Shown: positions 36,702-45,839 of the stretch, in pieces | How the letters are laid out: each line of letters begins with the position of its first letter | Numbering within the stretch: the first letter of the stretch is position 1 | Assembly: GCA_019359075.1 (NCBI GenBank) | Contig: JAHHIB010000004.1 | Coordinates: 1-64,000, forward strand | Source of the DNA: Kalymmatonema hyalinum WJT4-NPBG1 | Lineage (GTDB): Bacteria; Cyanobacteriota; Cyanobacteriia; Cyanobacteriales; Nostocaceae | DNA: 64,000 nucleotides | Direction of reading: 5' to 3' | Position numbers and translations under genes: made by a program | The notes under the pieces: model-generated | Told to the model about the DNA's origin: nothing | What the model saw: the letters and a program-made list of their open reading frames with translations, nothing else | The model's database searches: none

Positions 36702-37265
36702 CTAACTGCTCATTTTTAGCCAACCAAACACCTGAGCAACAGTTAACTCCAAGTCTATCCCGGCTAACACTGGCAAACGCTCATCACCCTGCAAAAGTTC
36801 TGGTTGCTGATTTGGACGGAAGACCAAAATGGAACGATCTTCTGGGTCTATCAACCAACCTAATTGGCAACCATGATCTAAGCAATAGAGAATATTGCCT
36901 GTGACTCGATTTGAACTTTGTTCTGGGGAAAGAATTTCAATTGTCCAGTCTGGAGAAAGCAGAAAATCATTGGGTGCTTCCCCATCAGCAGCAAAAGGAA
37001 TACGCGACCAATTGAAAACCGCTACATCAGGTACTATTGAACGGACACCAAAACTACACCGCAGTTCTGGAAAGGCATAAGCAATATGAAGGTTTTCGGC
37101 AACATCGTTGATACTGTTGCATAGCCTTAACTGTAATCGGCTATGCTTCCCTTTTGGCATTGGCTTCTGAATAATCTCACCATTAATGTATTCGCTGGCA
37201 GGCTTTGTTTCTGGTAGCTTGAGAAACTCCTCCAGGGTCAGGGATTGGGTAATTACCGTGGACAT
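36702..37265 (-). CDS. Uma2-family (DUF820) protein
   Basis: 187 residues from ATG 37265 (MSTVITQSLTLEEFLKLPE); the frame runs on to 37325 but the earlier part is not typical of the family. Motifs: PASEYINGEIIQKP, IVPDVAVFNW, DWTIEILSPEQSSNRV and GCQLGWLIDPEDRSILVF. All expected core residues are present. Convergent with the Uma2 gene at 36022. Confidence 0.88.
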   Translation of the reverse strand: MSTVITQSLTLEEFLKLPETKPASEYINGEIIQKPMPKGKHSRLQLRLCNSINDVAENLHIAYAFPELRCSFGVRSIVPDVAVFNWSRIPFAADGEAPNDFLLSPDWTIEILSPEQSSNRVTGNILYCLDHGCQLGWLIDPEDRSILVFRPNQQPELLQGDERLPVLAGIDLELTVAQVFGWLKMSS

Positions 37266-37531
37266 GGCTCCTGAAGAAAAGCAAACGGGATATGTTTTTA
37301 GCTTAAACCAAAAGAAGCGTCTCACTCACCGTTCCGCTGAGCACTCACGGCGAAGCCCGGAGGGGAGTGATCAGATAGTGACGCAAATAATGGTGGGTTA
37401 CGGCGCACTTTAGTTATCATGTAAGACCTCAATTATCGTACGCCGGAAGCCCCCTACATAATCGATAATTATTTTTTAGTACTCCCTAATACTTAAAGCA
37501 CGAGGTTCTAACACCTTTCAAGGGTGAGTTT

Positions 37532-39448
37532 TTATTTCTGAGGCGAACACACTTGCTGCACTTTCTCGGGAAGTCGCCCACACGTCTGCTGGAATGTTTC
37601 CGGACTCAGCCGCCACCAAGCAACTAATCCTAAACTCGCACCGCCCAGAAATGCCAACAATCCCCCAAGCAAAACCCACCACTTTCGCCGCCCTTGCCGT
37701 TTAGCAGGAGTTTGGATTTTGTCTGGTGCAGGTGGTTCTGAAACATCCAACTCCAGAAGCGCTTGAGAAGTTGCTGCCAACTCATATTGTTGTTCTTGTT
37801 GTTCTTGTTCTGCCTCTATTATTTCTACAGGTGCTACGGCGGAAGTCATTGGCACTATAGGGTCTCGCGAGACACGACAATAAGTCAGAACCACTGACGT
37901 ATTGTCATGAGTATTTTTCTGGTTTGCCAAACCAATCCACGCTCCGACAGCATCTTCCAAGGAAAGTGTACCTTGTAACACAGGTACAGCGTAATCCCGC
38001 CAAGAATGTTCTACCCAGTCATTATCACTTAAACCATCAGAACATAGCACTAATATACCGTCTTCTTCTAAAATAAATCGCTGAACCAAAGGACGCAGAA
38101 ATTCGCCTTCTTTTGTCCCCAATGCTTGAGTTAGGGCAGTTGCATCTGGGCGTTGCAGTGCTTTTCGATACAAACTACGACCATAGCGGACTTCCCGCCC
38201 TGCTACGTCATCATCTACTGTTAAAAGCTGGCAATAGTTGCGCGTCATCCAGTATGCACGGCTATCGCCAACACTTGCTAAATAAAGTTCATGTGCATTT
38301 AATGACTGAAACCCGAGGGCGGTTTGGATGCTTTGCGGTATTTGCAGCGCCATCACGAGTGTTGTACCCATGCGTTGGGTACCTTCGCGTTTTTGCTCGT
38401 CATTGCAGTTGCAAATTACGTTGTTTACAATCCGCAAACTTGCCTCTAGTTGTTTTTGGATCAAATCCGGCGGTAAAATGTCTGCTTGTTCTTTCACCTC
38501 TGTCAGTAAGGCGCGGAGTTGCAACTTTAAGGACTGCACTGCTAGTAGACTTGCAACTTCGCCGCCTTCATGTCCACCAATGCCATCACAAACAATGGAT
38601 ACCCGTGGTAATAATGGATCATCGGGATCACCAGTGTTAGTGGGGTAGCAAGTATCTTCATTTTGCGTTTGTTGTGGACCAGTTTCTGTTGCTCCTGCAA
38701 CCTTTAGGGTTAATGGCAAATCTGCTGCAGATGATAGGAGTAATGCATTGAGTTGAGAGGCGATCGCCTCTAAATTTGCTTCCTCGCTACGCATCTGCTG
38801 AACTATCTTGTTCAACTCTTGTCCCACTGGTTTTTTTGCAGTCGCTACCCAAGGTTGCCAACACTCGCCCAATTGCTGTAGAGACGTTGGATGCAACGTC
38901 TCTACAAGTTCCAACACTCGCACGCACCAACCTTGCACTCGCAAATTATCTGGAATCAGCAAACTAGCAGCCACACCCAACTCTGATAACGGTATCCACA
39001 GTTGGAGAATTTGCCACAACCAGTAAACTTGTCTTACGGCTTGTGCTTGCTCCCATGCATCTGTGATTGCTGGGTAGAGATTTCCTGTCTCATCTATCGG
39101 CACATTTTCCAGTAACAGAATATCATCGTGAGCAATTCCATATACCTGAGGAATGTGTAGTCTGTGTTGGTATAGCCGCAGGTAAGACACAATTTCTCTT
39201 GGCAATTCTTCGGGTATATCTGGCAATAATCCTGGTTGAGTATCCAGCCAAATATTAGGGGTAATAACCTCATACCTATTCGCCACCTTTTCTCCAGGTT
39301 GGATTTCGGCTACTGAGGAACCAGTTGCCCAAAGGTAGCGGTAAACTAAGGGAGTTTGACAACTTGCACAAACACTATCCCCCACAGAATTACTCGGTTG
39401 AGTACAGCTTGGATTTGTGCAATAAATTATCTGCTGTGTTGAAATCAT
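37532..39448 (-). CDS. PP2C-type Ser/Thr phosphatase with zinc ribbon and C-terminal membrane anchor
   Basis: 638 residues. An N-terminal zinc ribbon (Cys10, 15, 27, 30) is followed by a degenerate kinase-like or linker region (50-245), a PP2C catalytic domain (about 250-520) with NEDTCYPTN, VCDGIGGHEGG, ASVGDSRAYW, LCSDGLSDN and KNTHDNTSVVL, and a transmembrane segment near 590-612 (WWVLLGGLLAFLGGASLGLV). The Mg-binding Asp residues are intact. It probably reverses Ser/Thr kinase signalling at the membrane. A palindromic element is inserted in frame at 38877-38906. Confidence 0.9.
   Translation of the reverse strand: MISTQQIIYCTNPSCTQPSNSVGDSVCASCQTPLVYRYLWATGSSVAEIQPGEKVANRYEVITPNIWLDTQPGLLPDIPEELPREIVSYLRLYQHRLHIPQVYGIAHDDILLLENVPIDETGNLYPAITDAWEQAQAVRQVYWLWQILQLWIPLSELGVAASLLIPDNLRVQGWCVRVLELVETLHPTSLQQLGECWQPWVATAKKPVGQELNKIVQQMRSEEANLEAIASQLNALLLSSAADLPLTLKVAGATETGPQQTQNEDTCYPTNTGDPDDPLLPRVSIVCDGIGGHEGGEVASLLAVQSLKLQLRALLTEVKEQADILPPDLIQKQLEASLRIVNNVICNCNDEQKREGTQRMGTTLVMALQIPQSIQTALGFQSLNAHELYLASVGDSRAYWMTRNYCQLLTVDDDVAGREVRYGRSLYRKALQRPDATALTQALGTKEGEFLRPLVQRFILEEDGILVLCSDGLSDNDWVEHSWRDYAVPVLQGTLSLEDAVGAWIGLANQKNTHDNTSVVLTYCRVSRDPIVPMTSAVAPVEIIEAEQEQQEQQYELAATSQALLELDVSEPPAPDKIQTPAKRQGRRKWWVLLGGLLAFLGGASLGLVAWWRLSPETFQQTCGRLPEKVQQVCSPQK
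38877..38906. repeat. Palindromic element inside the PP2C gene (in frame)
   Basis: TGTAGAGACGTTG-GATG-CAACGTCTCTACA is a perfect 13-bp inverted repeat. On the coding strand it gives VETLHPTSLQ in the linker before the phosphatase domain. Confidence 0.85.
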
Positions 39449-39684
39449 GCAAGTGGGAATTTTTCGACAAATATAAGGGTTAATTAAGCGTTAAATTTAG
39501 CTGTCAAATACCCGAAGGTTAGAATAGACTGGAATTTTATTCTTTTGGTTAAACATACTGTTACTAAAAGTCATCAAAATTTACCTAAAAAAATAACTTT
39601 GGCTTTCTGGAAACAGTAAATGCATGAGTGTATCTAATCATATAAATGCCTTGACGGCGTGAATGTATTGTCTAGGATGGCGTT

Positions 39685-40119
39685 ATGCCAAGTACTACTT
39701 TAATCTGGCTGTTAGCGGGATCCGGTCTATGTTTGATGGAACTGTTTCTGCCAACAGCTTTTGTTGCCTTCTTGATGGGAATTAGCGCTATTGTGGTGGC
39801 GTTTCTGTCGCAAGCCATTTTGGGGAAGTTATGGCTGCAAGTTGTGGTTTGGCTGTTGCTTTCCACAGCCCTAGTCCTACTTTCCCGTCGATTTGTGACA
39901 CCGCCACGACGCAAGTCGAAAATTCAGGATGCAATTATAGCTGAAACTTTAACAGAGATTCCAGCCGGGAAAACAGGACGAGTGCTGTACGAGGGGAATT
40001 CTTGGCGGGCGCTTTGTGACGATGAAAAACTCAGCATACCACCCAATCAAAGAGTTTACGTCACAAGACGCGAAGGTACCACCCTGATTGTGATGCCAGA
40101 AAATCTGTTGCAGTCGTAA
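39685..40119 (+). CDS. NfeD-family membrane protein
   Basis: 144 residues: two to three transmembrane helices (about 5-70) and a C-terminal OB-fold (AGKTGRVLYEGNSWRAL, then VYVTRREGTTLIVMP). NfeD proteins partner stomatin/SPFH proteins encoded next door, forming membrane microdomain complexes. This gene lies 30 bases upstream of such an SPFH gene, giving a clear two-gene operon. Confidence 0.93.
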   Translation: MPSTTLIWLLAGSGLCLMELFLPTAFVAFLMGISAIVVAFLSQAILGKLWLQVVVWLLLSTALVLLSRRFVTPPRRKSKIQDAIIAETLTEIPAGKTGRVLYEGNSWRALCDDEKLSIPPNQRVYVTRREGTTLIVMPENLLQS

Positions 40120-40149
40120 TTGCTTAATTAAAAAATTGGAAAATTCTTT

Positions 40150-41157
40150 ATGGAACAGTTCTTTTTACTTGTTTTTTTAGCTTTAGGCGGTTCTGCCTTG
40201 GCAGGTTCTGTAAAAGTTGTGAATCAGGGTAATGAAGCTTTGGTGGAACGTTTGGGAAGCTATAACAAAAAGTTAGAACCAGGGCTTAACTTTATCGTTC
40301 CCGTGGTGGATAGAGTTGTCTTCCGAGAGACGATTCGGGAAAAAGTCATAGATATTCCTCCACAACAGAGTATTACCCGCGATAATGTCTCAATTAGCGT
40401 TGATGCTGTGGTTTATTGGCGCATCGTCGATATGGAGAAAGCCTACTACAAAGTGGAAAATCTCCGGATGGCAATGGAGAATTTGGTGCTGACTCAAATT
40501 CGTGCGGAAATGGGCAAACTGGAACTTGATGAAACTTTTACCGCCCGTTCTCAAATTAATGAAATTTTACTGCACGAATTGGACGTTGCTACCGACCCTT
40601 GGGGCGTAAAAGTCACACGGGTGGAACTGCGAGATATTATTCCCTCACAAGCAGTCAGAGAGTCGATGGAACTGCAAATGTCAGCGGAACGGCGCAAACG
40701 GGCGGCGATTTTAACATCTGAGGGCGAACGAGAAGCAGCTGTTAATAGCGCCAGAGGTAAAGCTGATGCTCAAGTTCTGGATGCAGAAGCCCGTCAAAAA
40801 GCGGTCATTTTGCAAGCAGAAGCTGAACAAAAAGCGATCGTTCTCAAAGCACAAGCTGAACGCCAGCAGCAAGTTCTTAAAGCACAAGCTGTTGCTGAGT
40901 CTGCGGAGATTATTGCCCAAAAAATCAAAACAAACCCCGATGGTTACAAAGCGCTGGAAGTTCTGCTTGCTTTGGGCTACCTGGATATGGGCGCGACTAT
41001 TGGCAAAAGCGATAGCAGTAAGGTCATGTTTATGGATCCGCGCACGATTCCTGCCACTTTGGAGGGTATACGCTCGATTGTCTCAGATAATCAGACTGAC
41101 TCGAATTCCCTGTTTGCCAAAGAAATACCGCCAGTGAATAACAACCACGCTAGCTAG
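40150..41157 (+). CDS. SPFH/stomatin-like membrane protein
   Basis: 335 residues. One N-terminal membrane segment (1-20), then the SPFH domain ([40 protein letters not shown]) and a long coiled coil with repeats [20 protein letters not shown], as in QmcA/stomatin. The C-terminus resembles paraslipin-like cyanobacterial members. Forms large oligomeric rings in membrane microdomains together with NfeD. Confidence 0.94.
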   Translation: MEQFFLLVFLALGGSALAGSVKVVNQGNEALVERLGSYNKKLEPGLNFIVPVVDRVVFRETIREKVIDIPPQQSITRDNVSISVDAVVYWRIVDMEKAYYKVENLRMAMENLVLTQIRAEMGKLELDETFTARSQINEILLHELDVATDPWGVKVTRVELRDIIPSQAVRESMELQMSAERRKRAAILTSEGEREAAVNSARGKADAQVLDAEARQKAVILQAEAEQKAIVLKAQAERQQQVLKAQAVAESAEIIAQKIKTNPDGYKALEVLLALGYLDMGATIGKSDSSKVMFMDPRTIPATLEGIRSIVSDNQTDSNSLFAKEIPPVNNNHAS

Positions 41158-41271
41158 GAGGGACTTGGGGGAGATGAGGGAGATGAGGGAGATGAGGGAC
41201 AGACTCCTACTTTTGAATTTTGAATGGGTCAATTTTGAATTGATTTGTCCTCCTCATCTCCCTACTCCCTC

Positions 41272-41676
41272 TTATTCCCCAGCAGCTTGAGCTAGCTGGC
41301 ATTGGCTGCACAAACCGAAAAACTCCAGAGTGTGATAAAAAATCTTAAACTTATGTGTAGATTGTAACTGAACTTCTAGGTCATGGACAGGGCATTGATT
41401 AATCGGAATAGAAGCACCGCATTGCAGGCAGGTCAAGTGGTGCTTGTCTTGCTGCGCTAAGCTATAAAGGGCTTCACCGTTAGCCAATGTCCGCACTTGC
41501 ACCATGCCTTCAAGTTTTAAGGCTTCCAATGAGCGGTATACTGTTGCTAAACCCATGTTTTGGTTACGATTACGTAATTCTACGTAAATATCCTGGGCAG
41601 AAATGCCTTGTTTGACGGTTTTAAGCAGGGTTAGAATACGCTCTTGACTGCGGGTGCGTATGGCTCTCATAGACAA
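41272..41676 (-). CDS. zur: Fur-family regulator, Zur (FurB) type
   Basis: 134 residues. Winged helix (QERILTLLKTVKQGISAQDI, GLATVYRSLEALK) and a dimerisation domain with two structural-zinc CxxC pairs, CLQCG and CSQC. The N-terminus MRAIRTRSQERI and overall sequence match cyanobacterial FurB/Zur, the zinc-dependent repressor of zinc uptake and of zinc-sparing paralogues. I see no clear Zur box near any gene of the window. Confidence 0.85.
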   Translation of the reverse strand: MSMRAIRTRSQERILTLLKTVKQGISAQDIYVELRNRNQNMGLATVYRSLEALKLEGMVQVRTLANGEALYSLAQQDKHHLTCLQCGASIPINQCPVHDLEVQLQSTHKFKIFYHTLEFFGLCSQCQLAQAAGE

Positions 41677-41815
41677 TAGTAAAAAAACGCCAATTTATAG
41701 TTGAAAATGTTCTCTTGGCTGACTTCTCGCTTAACTCTAATGACTTGTTATCTGATTGTCGCCTAGTTGAGACAGAAAGATATAGTATGAGCGTAGCAGT
41801 ATTCAGCTTAAGCCA

Positions 41816-42094
41816 GTGCAAACGAAGTATCTAGCCAAAATTTTTGTAACTCTCCGTCCTTCAGTTCTCGACCCTGCTGGTGTAGCAGTCCAATCTGGGC
41901 TGAAGCAATTGGGATACGATCATGTTGAGCAGGTGCGGATCGGCAAGTACATTGAATTAACTCTCACCTCAACCGATGAAGGTACAGCCCGTCAAAACCT
42001 AGATCGGATGTGTGACCAAATGCTTGCAAATCCAGTCATAGAAAATTATCACTTTGATTTGACCGAGGTTGAGTCACAGACGGGAGTTTATTAA
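41816..42094 (+). CDS. purS: Phosphoribosylformylglycinamidine synthase subunit PurS
   Basis: 92 residues from GTG 41816. Small bridging subunit of the three-component FGAM synthase (PurS-PurQ-PurL) that joins the amidotransferase to the synthase; sequence FVTLRPSVLDPAGVAVQSGL then GKYIELTL is typical. purQ follows after 95 bases; purL is not in the window. Confidence 0.95.
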   Translation: MQTKYLAKIFVTLRPSVLDPAGVAVQSGLKQLGYDHVEQVRIGKYIELTLTSTDEGTARQNLDRMCDQMLANPVIENYHFDLTEVESQTGVY

Positions 42095-42141
42095 GGCAGC
42101 AAAGCAAGAGTCATTGGTCTTTTGTCCCTAGTTTAAAATGC

Positions 42142-42188
42142 TATGACTAATGACTCATGACTAATAACTAATGACTAATAACTAATAA
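42142..42188. repeat. ATGACTA/ATAACTA heptamer repeat between purS and purQ
   Basis: Six to seven units of CTAATGA/CTAATAA type end directly at the purQ start codon, so they occupy the ribosome-binding region; no Shine-Dalgarno sequence is visible. Confidence 0.8.
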
Positions 42189-42189
42189 C

Positions 42190-42864
42190 ATGAAATTTGG
42201 GGTTGTTGTTTTTCCGGGTTCTAATTGCGATCGCGATGTTGCTTACGTGACAAGAGACTTGCTGGGGCAACCGACTCGCATGGTTTGGCATCAAGAAACT
42301 GATATTTCTGATTTGGATATCATTATTATACCAGGTGGCTTTAGCTACGGCGATTATTTGCGCTGTGGTGCGATCGCGCGATTTTCACCTGTGATGCAGC
42401 AAGTAGTAGCACACTCTCAGAAGGGCAAACGTGTTCTCGGTATTTGCAACGGTTTTCAGGTATTAACTGAGGCAGGCTTGTTACCAGGAGCGTTGGTAAG
42501 AAATCGGGATTTGCATTTTATTTGCGATCGCGTTCCCGTTAAAGTTGAGCGCACAGATCTTCGGTGGACGCAAGGTTATCAAGAAGGGGAAATTATCACT
42601 TTGCCTATTGCCCACGGAGAAGGGCAATTCTACGCTGATGCAGCTACGTTATCAGAACTTGAAGATAACAATCAAGTGTTGTTCCGCTACCAGGGAGATA
42701 CTAACGGCTCAGTGAATAACATTGCCGGGATTTGCAATCCTACTGGTAACGTGTTGGGAATGATGCCGCATCCAGAAAGGGCGTCTGACCCGATGCTGGG
42801 CGGTAGCGATGGGTTGAAGTTGTTCCAGGGGTTGTTGGAGAAAGTGGCGGCTTTGGTAAGTTAG
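42190..42864 (+). CDS. purQ: Phosphoribosylformylglycinamidine synthase, glutaminase subunit PurQ
   Basis: 224 residues. Class I glutamine amidotransferase with nucleophile Cys in GICNGFQ, His/Glu of the triad in MMPHPERA and the HGEGQF motif. Supplies ammonia to PurL in the fourth step of purine synthesis. Complete. Followed by a long A/T-rich hairpin. Confidence 0.96.
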   Translation: MKFGVVVFPGSNCDRDVAYVTRDLLGQPTRMVWHQETDISDLDIIIIPGGFSYGDYLRCGAIARFSPVMQQVVAHSQKGKRVLGICNGFQVLTEAGLLPGALVRNRDLHFICDRVPVKVERTDLRWTQGYQEGEIITLPIAHGEGQFYADAATLSELEDNNQVLFRYQGDTNGSVNNIAGICNPTGNVLGMMPHPERASDPMLGGSDGLKLFQGLLEKVAALVS

Positions 42865-42865
42865 A

Positions 42866-42918
42866 AGGTAAAAGGTAAAAGGCAAAAATTTTTACCTTTT
42901 ACCTTTTATTACCTTTTT
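42866..42918 (+). terminator. Hairpin terminator after purQ
   Basis: AAGGTAAAAGGTAAAAGG pairs with TTTACCTTTTACCTTTT-type DNA across CAAAAATTTT, and further T-rich sequence follows. Stem is long but A/T rich. Confidence 0.6.
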
Positions 42919-42959
42919 GCTTTTTTAGGGGAGCCACTACACACTAGCAGGAGGAAAAT

Positions 42960-43203
42960 ATGAGAGCGCAAGAAGTCATGGGAACCGTTGATGAGCCAGG
43001 GTCAACTGTTTTTAGAGGAACCCTTGGCAGTGCAAAACCATAGCCGTGTGCGGGTGATTGTGTTGTTCATAGATGAAGAGATAGACGAAGATGATGAACC
43101 CAAGGAGTCTGTTTTAGAGAGCCTTCGCACGTCGCTACAAGAAGCAAAAGTCGGTAAAACCAAGCCGATTTCTGAACTGTGGGATGGAATTGATGCCGAA
43201 TGA
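42960..43203 (+). pseudogene. Antitoxin of RelE-type pair, frameshifted near its start
   Basis: A strong AGGAGG (42949-42954) points to ATG 42960, which reads MRAQEVMGTVDE, the expected N-terminus of cyanobacterial RelB-like antitoxins. An extra C at 42996-42997 then shifts the frame and leads to an early stop. The rest of the protein (GQLFLEEPLAVQNHSRVRVI onward) is in the other frame to 43203. Reinitiation at TTG 42988 or ATG 42991 could give a 70-residue product lacking the first strand. The final bases overlap the toxin start. Confidence 0.75.
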
Positions 43204-43543
43204 GCCATCCTCAGTTCAAGTTCAGTTTACTGATGAATTTAAGCGTAGACTACGCGCTCTCTCTAAAAAGTATCGCCAGATTCGATCTGATATTCAGCCA
43301 GTGATTGAAAAACTGCAAGCAGGCGACTTTGTAGGTGACCAAATACCCGGAACAGGCTATACAGTTTTCAAGGTGCGAGTCCGCAACAGCGATATCCAGA
43401 AGGGTAAAAGCGCTGGTTATCAGCTAGAGTCACCTACAAGTGTTTTGCTACTGCTGATCTACTCTAAGCTTGATCACATAGATGTTGCAGTACAGGAGAT
43501 CCAGTCTGTGATAGCTGAGTTTCAAGAACTTGATCCGAGTTAG
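43193..43543 (+). CDS. RelE/ParE-superfamily toxin with small internal deletion
   Basis: 116 residues from ATG 43193 (MPNEPSSVQVQF); ATG 43184 is an alternative. The family core is QFTDEFKRRLRALSKKY, IPGTGYTVFKVRVRNSDIQK and LLLLIYSKLD. Relatives I remember read KGKSGGYR(L/V)IYxL at the central strand; here it is KGKSAGYQLESP, so about four residues (R-x-I-Y) are missing in frame. That strand carries active-site residues, so the toxin is probably inactive. Confidence 0.75.
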   Translation: MPNEPSSVQVQFTDEFKRRLRALSKKYRQIRSDIQPVIEKLQAGDFVGDQIPGTGYTVFKVRVRNSDIQKGKSAGYQLESPTSVLLLLIYSKLDHIDVAVQEIQSVIAEFQELDPS

Positions 43544-43668
43544 CAATAAATTAAGCGATCGCTCCTCTAGGTTTCCGTGCAAGGGGCGATCGCCCTGGAT
43601 TACGCCTCTGTTCCCCCTCCTCGCTTGCGCTTAACTCGGGGTTCTCTTTGGGGATTAGGGGCTGGGGT

Positions 43669-45192
43669 TTACCGCAAACAGCGAATCGCCTCCAGCAGCC
43701 CTCTTGCCTTATTTAACGTTTCTTCATATTCTTTATCGGGATCAGAATCAGCAACCAAACCTGCACCGGCTTGCACGCTCACAGTATTATTCCGGAGAAC
43801 GATTGTACGAATTGCTATAGCCGTATTCAATTGTCCTTCAAAATCGTAGTGTCCGTAAACACCAGAATACACGCCACGACGACTAGATTCTAACTCATGA
43901 ATGATTTGCATCGCCCGAATCTTGGGTGCGCCGCTTACGGTTCCTGCTGGGAAGCAAGCTTTGAGTAAATCCCATGCGGTTTTCCCAGGCGCTAGTTTAC
44001 CTAGAACATTACTAACAATGTGCATCACGTGAGAGTAGCGCTCAATCACCATCAATTCATCAACTCTCACCGTACCACTTTGACAAACGCGCCCTAAATC
44101 ATTTCGTCCCAAATCAACAAGCATCACATGCTCAGCAATTTCCTTGGGATCTTTAAGCAAATCGTCTGCGAATGCTGCATCTTCCTGAGGGGTTTTTCCT
44201 CGTGGGCGTGTCCCAGCAATAGGACGTACAGTTGCTATCACCTCTGCTTGTGAATCTAGTTCTGCTTTTACCATCACTTCCGGACTGGAACCGATAATTT
44301 GCCAATCCTGAAAGTGAAAGTAAGCCATGTAAGGCGAAGGATTAATCTGGCGCAAAGAGCGGTAAAGAGCGAAGGAGTCGCCAGTGTATTCTGTTGTGAG
44401 TCGCTGGGAAATAACAACTTGAAAAATATCTCCAGCTTTGATATAATCTTTTCCCTTCTGGACATTGGCACAAAATTCAGCACGGGTGAAGTTACTTTTG
44501 TATTCCTCTACTCCCCCTGCTGCCCCTGCTCCCCTACTTCCTGGTGGTGTCCACTCCATTATGGTCTTTTGAGGTGACACAGGCAGAGAGAGCTTGCTCA
44601 CCATTTGGGTAACGCGATCGCACGCTTGTTGATACGCTGTTTGTAAATCTACTTCCGGATCACGCAAATCAGCGTAGGCTATTGCCCAAATTTTCCGCTT
44701 CACCTGGTCAAAAATCAACAGATGATCTACCTGCATCCACAACCCATCTGGGATATTTCTTTCATCTGTTTGATAAACTGGGACGCGTGGTTCTATCCAG
44801 CGAATCAATTCATAGCCCCAGAAACCAAATAAACCCCCAATTCCTGGCGGTAACTCGGGTAATTTGACGGGTTGATATGGTTCCAAACAATTGGCTAATA
44901 CTGTAAAGGGATCGCCTTCAAAGACAAGCTGCGAACCGTCGCGATGTGTCTGAGTGGTGTATTCGCCTCTTGCTTCTAGAACCCACACCGGATCACAACC
45001 CACAAAGCTATAGCGTCCCAGTTTTTCCCCACCTTCTACCGATTCCAACAAAAAGCTGTATGGTTGTCCTGCGCATACTTTATACCAAGCCGATACTGGT
45101 GTATCCAGGTCGGCGACCCATTCCTGATACACTGGGACAAAGTTGCCTTGCAATGCTAGCTCGCAAAACTGGTCAAAATCGGGGAATATCAT
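43669..45192 (-). CDS. trpE: Anthranilate synthase component I
   Basis: 507 residues. Chorismate-binding core with PIAGTRPRGKTPQED, VDLGRNDLGRVCQSG, FPAGTVSGAPKIRAMQI and GLVADSDPDKEYEETLNKA. With the TrpG amidotransferase it makes anthranilate, the first step to tryptophan. The N-terminal feedback domain has LLESVEGG. A Gly/Ala-rich linker (PGSRGAGAAGG, DNA 44505-44562) looks like an inserted intergenic repeat. Convergent with the toxin gene region. Confidence 0.94.
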   Translation of the reverse strand: MIFPDFDQFCELALQGNFVPVYQEWVADLDTPVSAWYKVCAGQPYSFLLESVEGGEKLGRYSFVGCDPVWVLEARGEYTTQTHRDGSQLVFEGDPFTVLANCLEPYQPVKLPELPPGIGGLFGFWGYELIRWIEPRVPVYQTDERNIPDGLWMQVDHLLIFDQVKRKIWAIAYADLRDPEVDLQTAYQQACDRVTQMVSKLSLPVSPQKTIMEWTPPGSRGAGAAGGVEEYKSNFTRAEFCANVQKGKDYIKAGDIFQVVISQRLTTEYTGDSFALYRSLRQINPSPYMAYFHFQDWQIIGSSPEVMVKAELDSQAEVIATVRPIAGTRPRGKTPQEDAAFADDLLKDPKEIAEHVMLVDLGRNDLGRVCQSGTVRVDELMVIERYSHVMHIVSNVLGKLAPGKTAWDLLKACFPAGTVSGAPKIRAMQIIHELESSRRGVYSGVYGHYDFEGQLNTAIAIRTIVLRNNTVSVQAGAGLVADSDPDKEYEETLNKARGLLEAIRCLR

Positions 45193-45209
45193 ACAAATAT
45201 CTCATTTTA

Positions 45210-45273
45210 TCAGCCATCAGTCATCAGCTGTTAGGTATTAGCAATTAGCTAATACCTAACAGCTAACGGCTGA
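45210..45273. terminator. Large hairpin between trpE and psaD
   Basis: A perfect 17-bp stem, AGCTGTTAGGTATTAGC-AATTA-GCTAATACCTAACAGCT in total (45226-45264), is flanked by TCAGCC/GGCTGA. It lies 3' of psaD on the minus strand and just upstream of trpE. Probably the psaD terminator or a mobile palindrome. Confidence 0.55.
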
Positions 45274-45283
45274 CCTCTATTTA

Positions 45284-45706
45284 CTAAGACTCGAAAGTAG
45301 ACTTACCGCTGAACTTGACTGCTGCTGGACTCGGATTCTTACCGATATTGCGGTCTAGATAGCGCACTTTCTCACGACCTGGGTTGACTTTTTCTGGGAA
45401 GACACCATCAGCTGGGTGTATGTACTGAATTTCTCCGTTTGGATAAATCCGGTAAACTTTGTAGTCTGTGATTTTCAATTTCCGCAATACTTGACCGCCC
45501 AGATAGATGCCGTATTCCTTACGAGCCAAATACAGGAGGTTTTCCCCTTTACGCATAATGGCGGTACCGGCTGTAGGCAGTTCAAAAGGCTGCTCCTTGG
45601 GGCTAGTCCAAGTGATAGCGTACTTTTCTTCTATTTCTGCTTTTTTCAGCAAGCCGCCAGTGCTGCCACCAAATATAGGGGTCTGTCCAGAGAGTGTTTC
45701 TGCCAT
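45284..45706 (-). CDS. psaD: Photosystem I subunit II PsaD
   Basis: 140 residues from ATG 45706 ([20 protein letters not shown]); the frame extends 5 codons further upstream. PsaD is a stromal PSI subunit that docks ferredoxin together with PsaC and PsaE; motifs [22 protein letters not shown] and [20 protein letters not shown] are characteristic. Full length. A plus-strand frame in the same place is a shadow. Confidence 0.97.
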   Translation of the reverse strand: MAETLSGQTPIFGGSTGGLLKKAEIEEKYAITWTSPKEQPFELPTAGTAIMRKGENLLYLARKEYGIYLGGQVLRKLKITDYKVYRIYPNGEIQYIHPADGVFPEKVNPGREKVRYLDRNIGKNPSPAAVKFSGKSTFES

Positions 45707-45839
45707 AAAATTTTCTCTCAACGTTTTTACGGCATCCTATCACCGCGACTAGGGTCATGTTGCGATCGCGTCATAGTCTGTAACAGTTGTTAGTGATTAG
45801 TCATCACTCATAAGTCCTTGGTTATTAGCACACAACAGA

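Noticed and set aside
39672-39914. 80-residue frame antisense to the NfeD gene
   Set aside because: Shadow of a well-supported gene; composition is unlike a protein.
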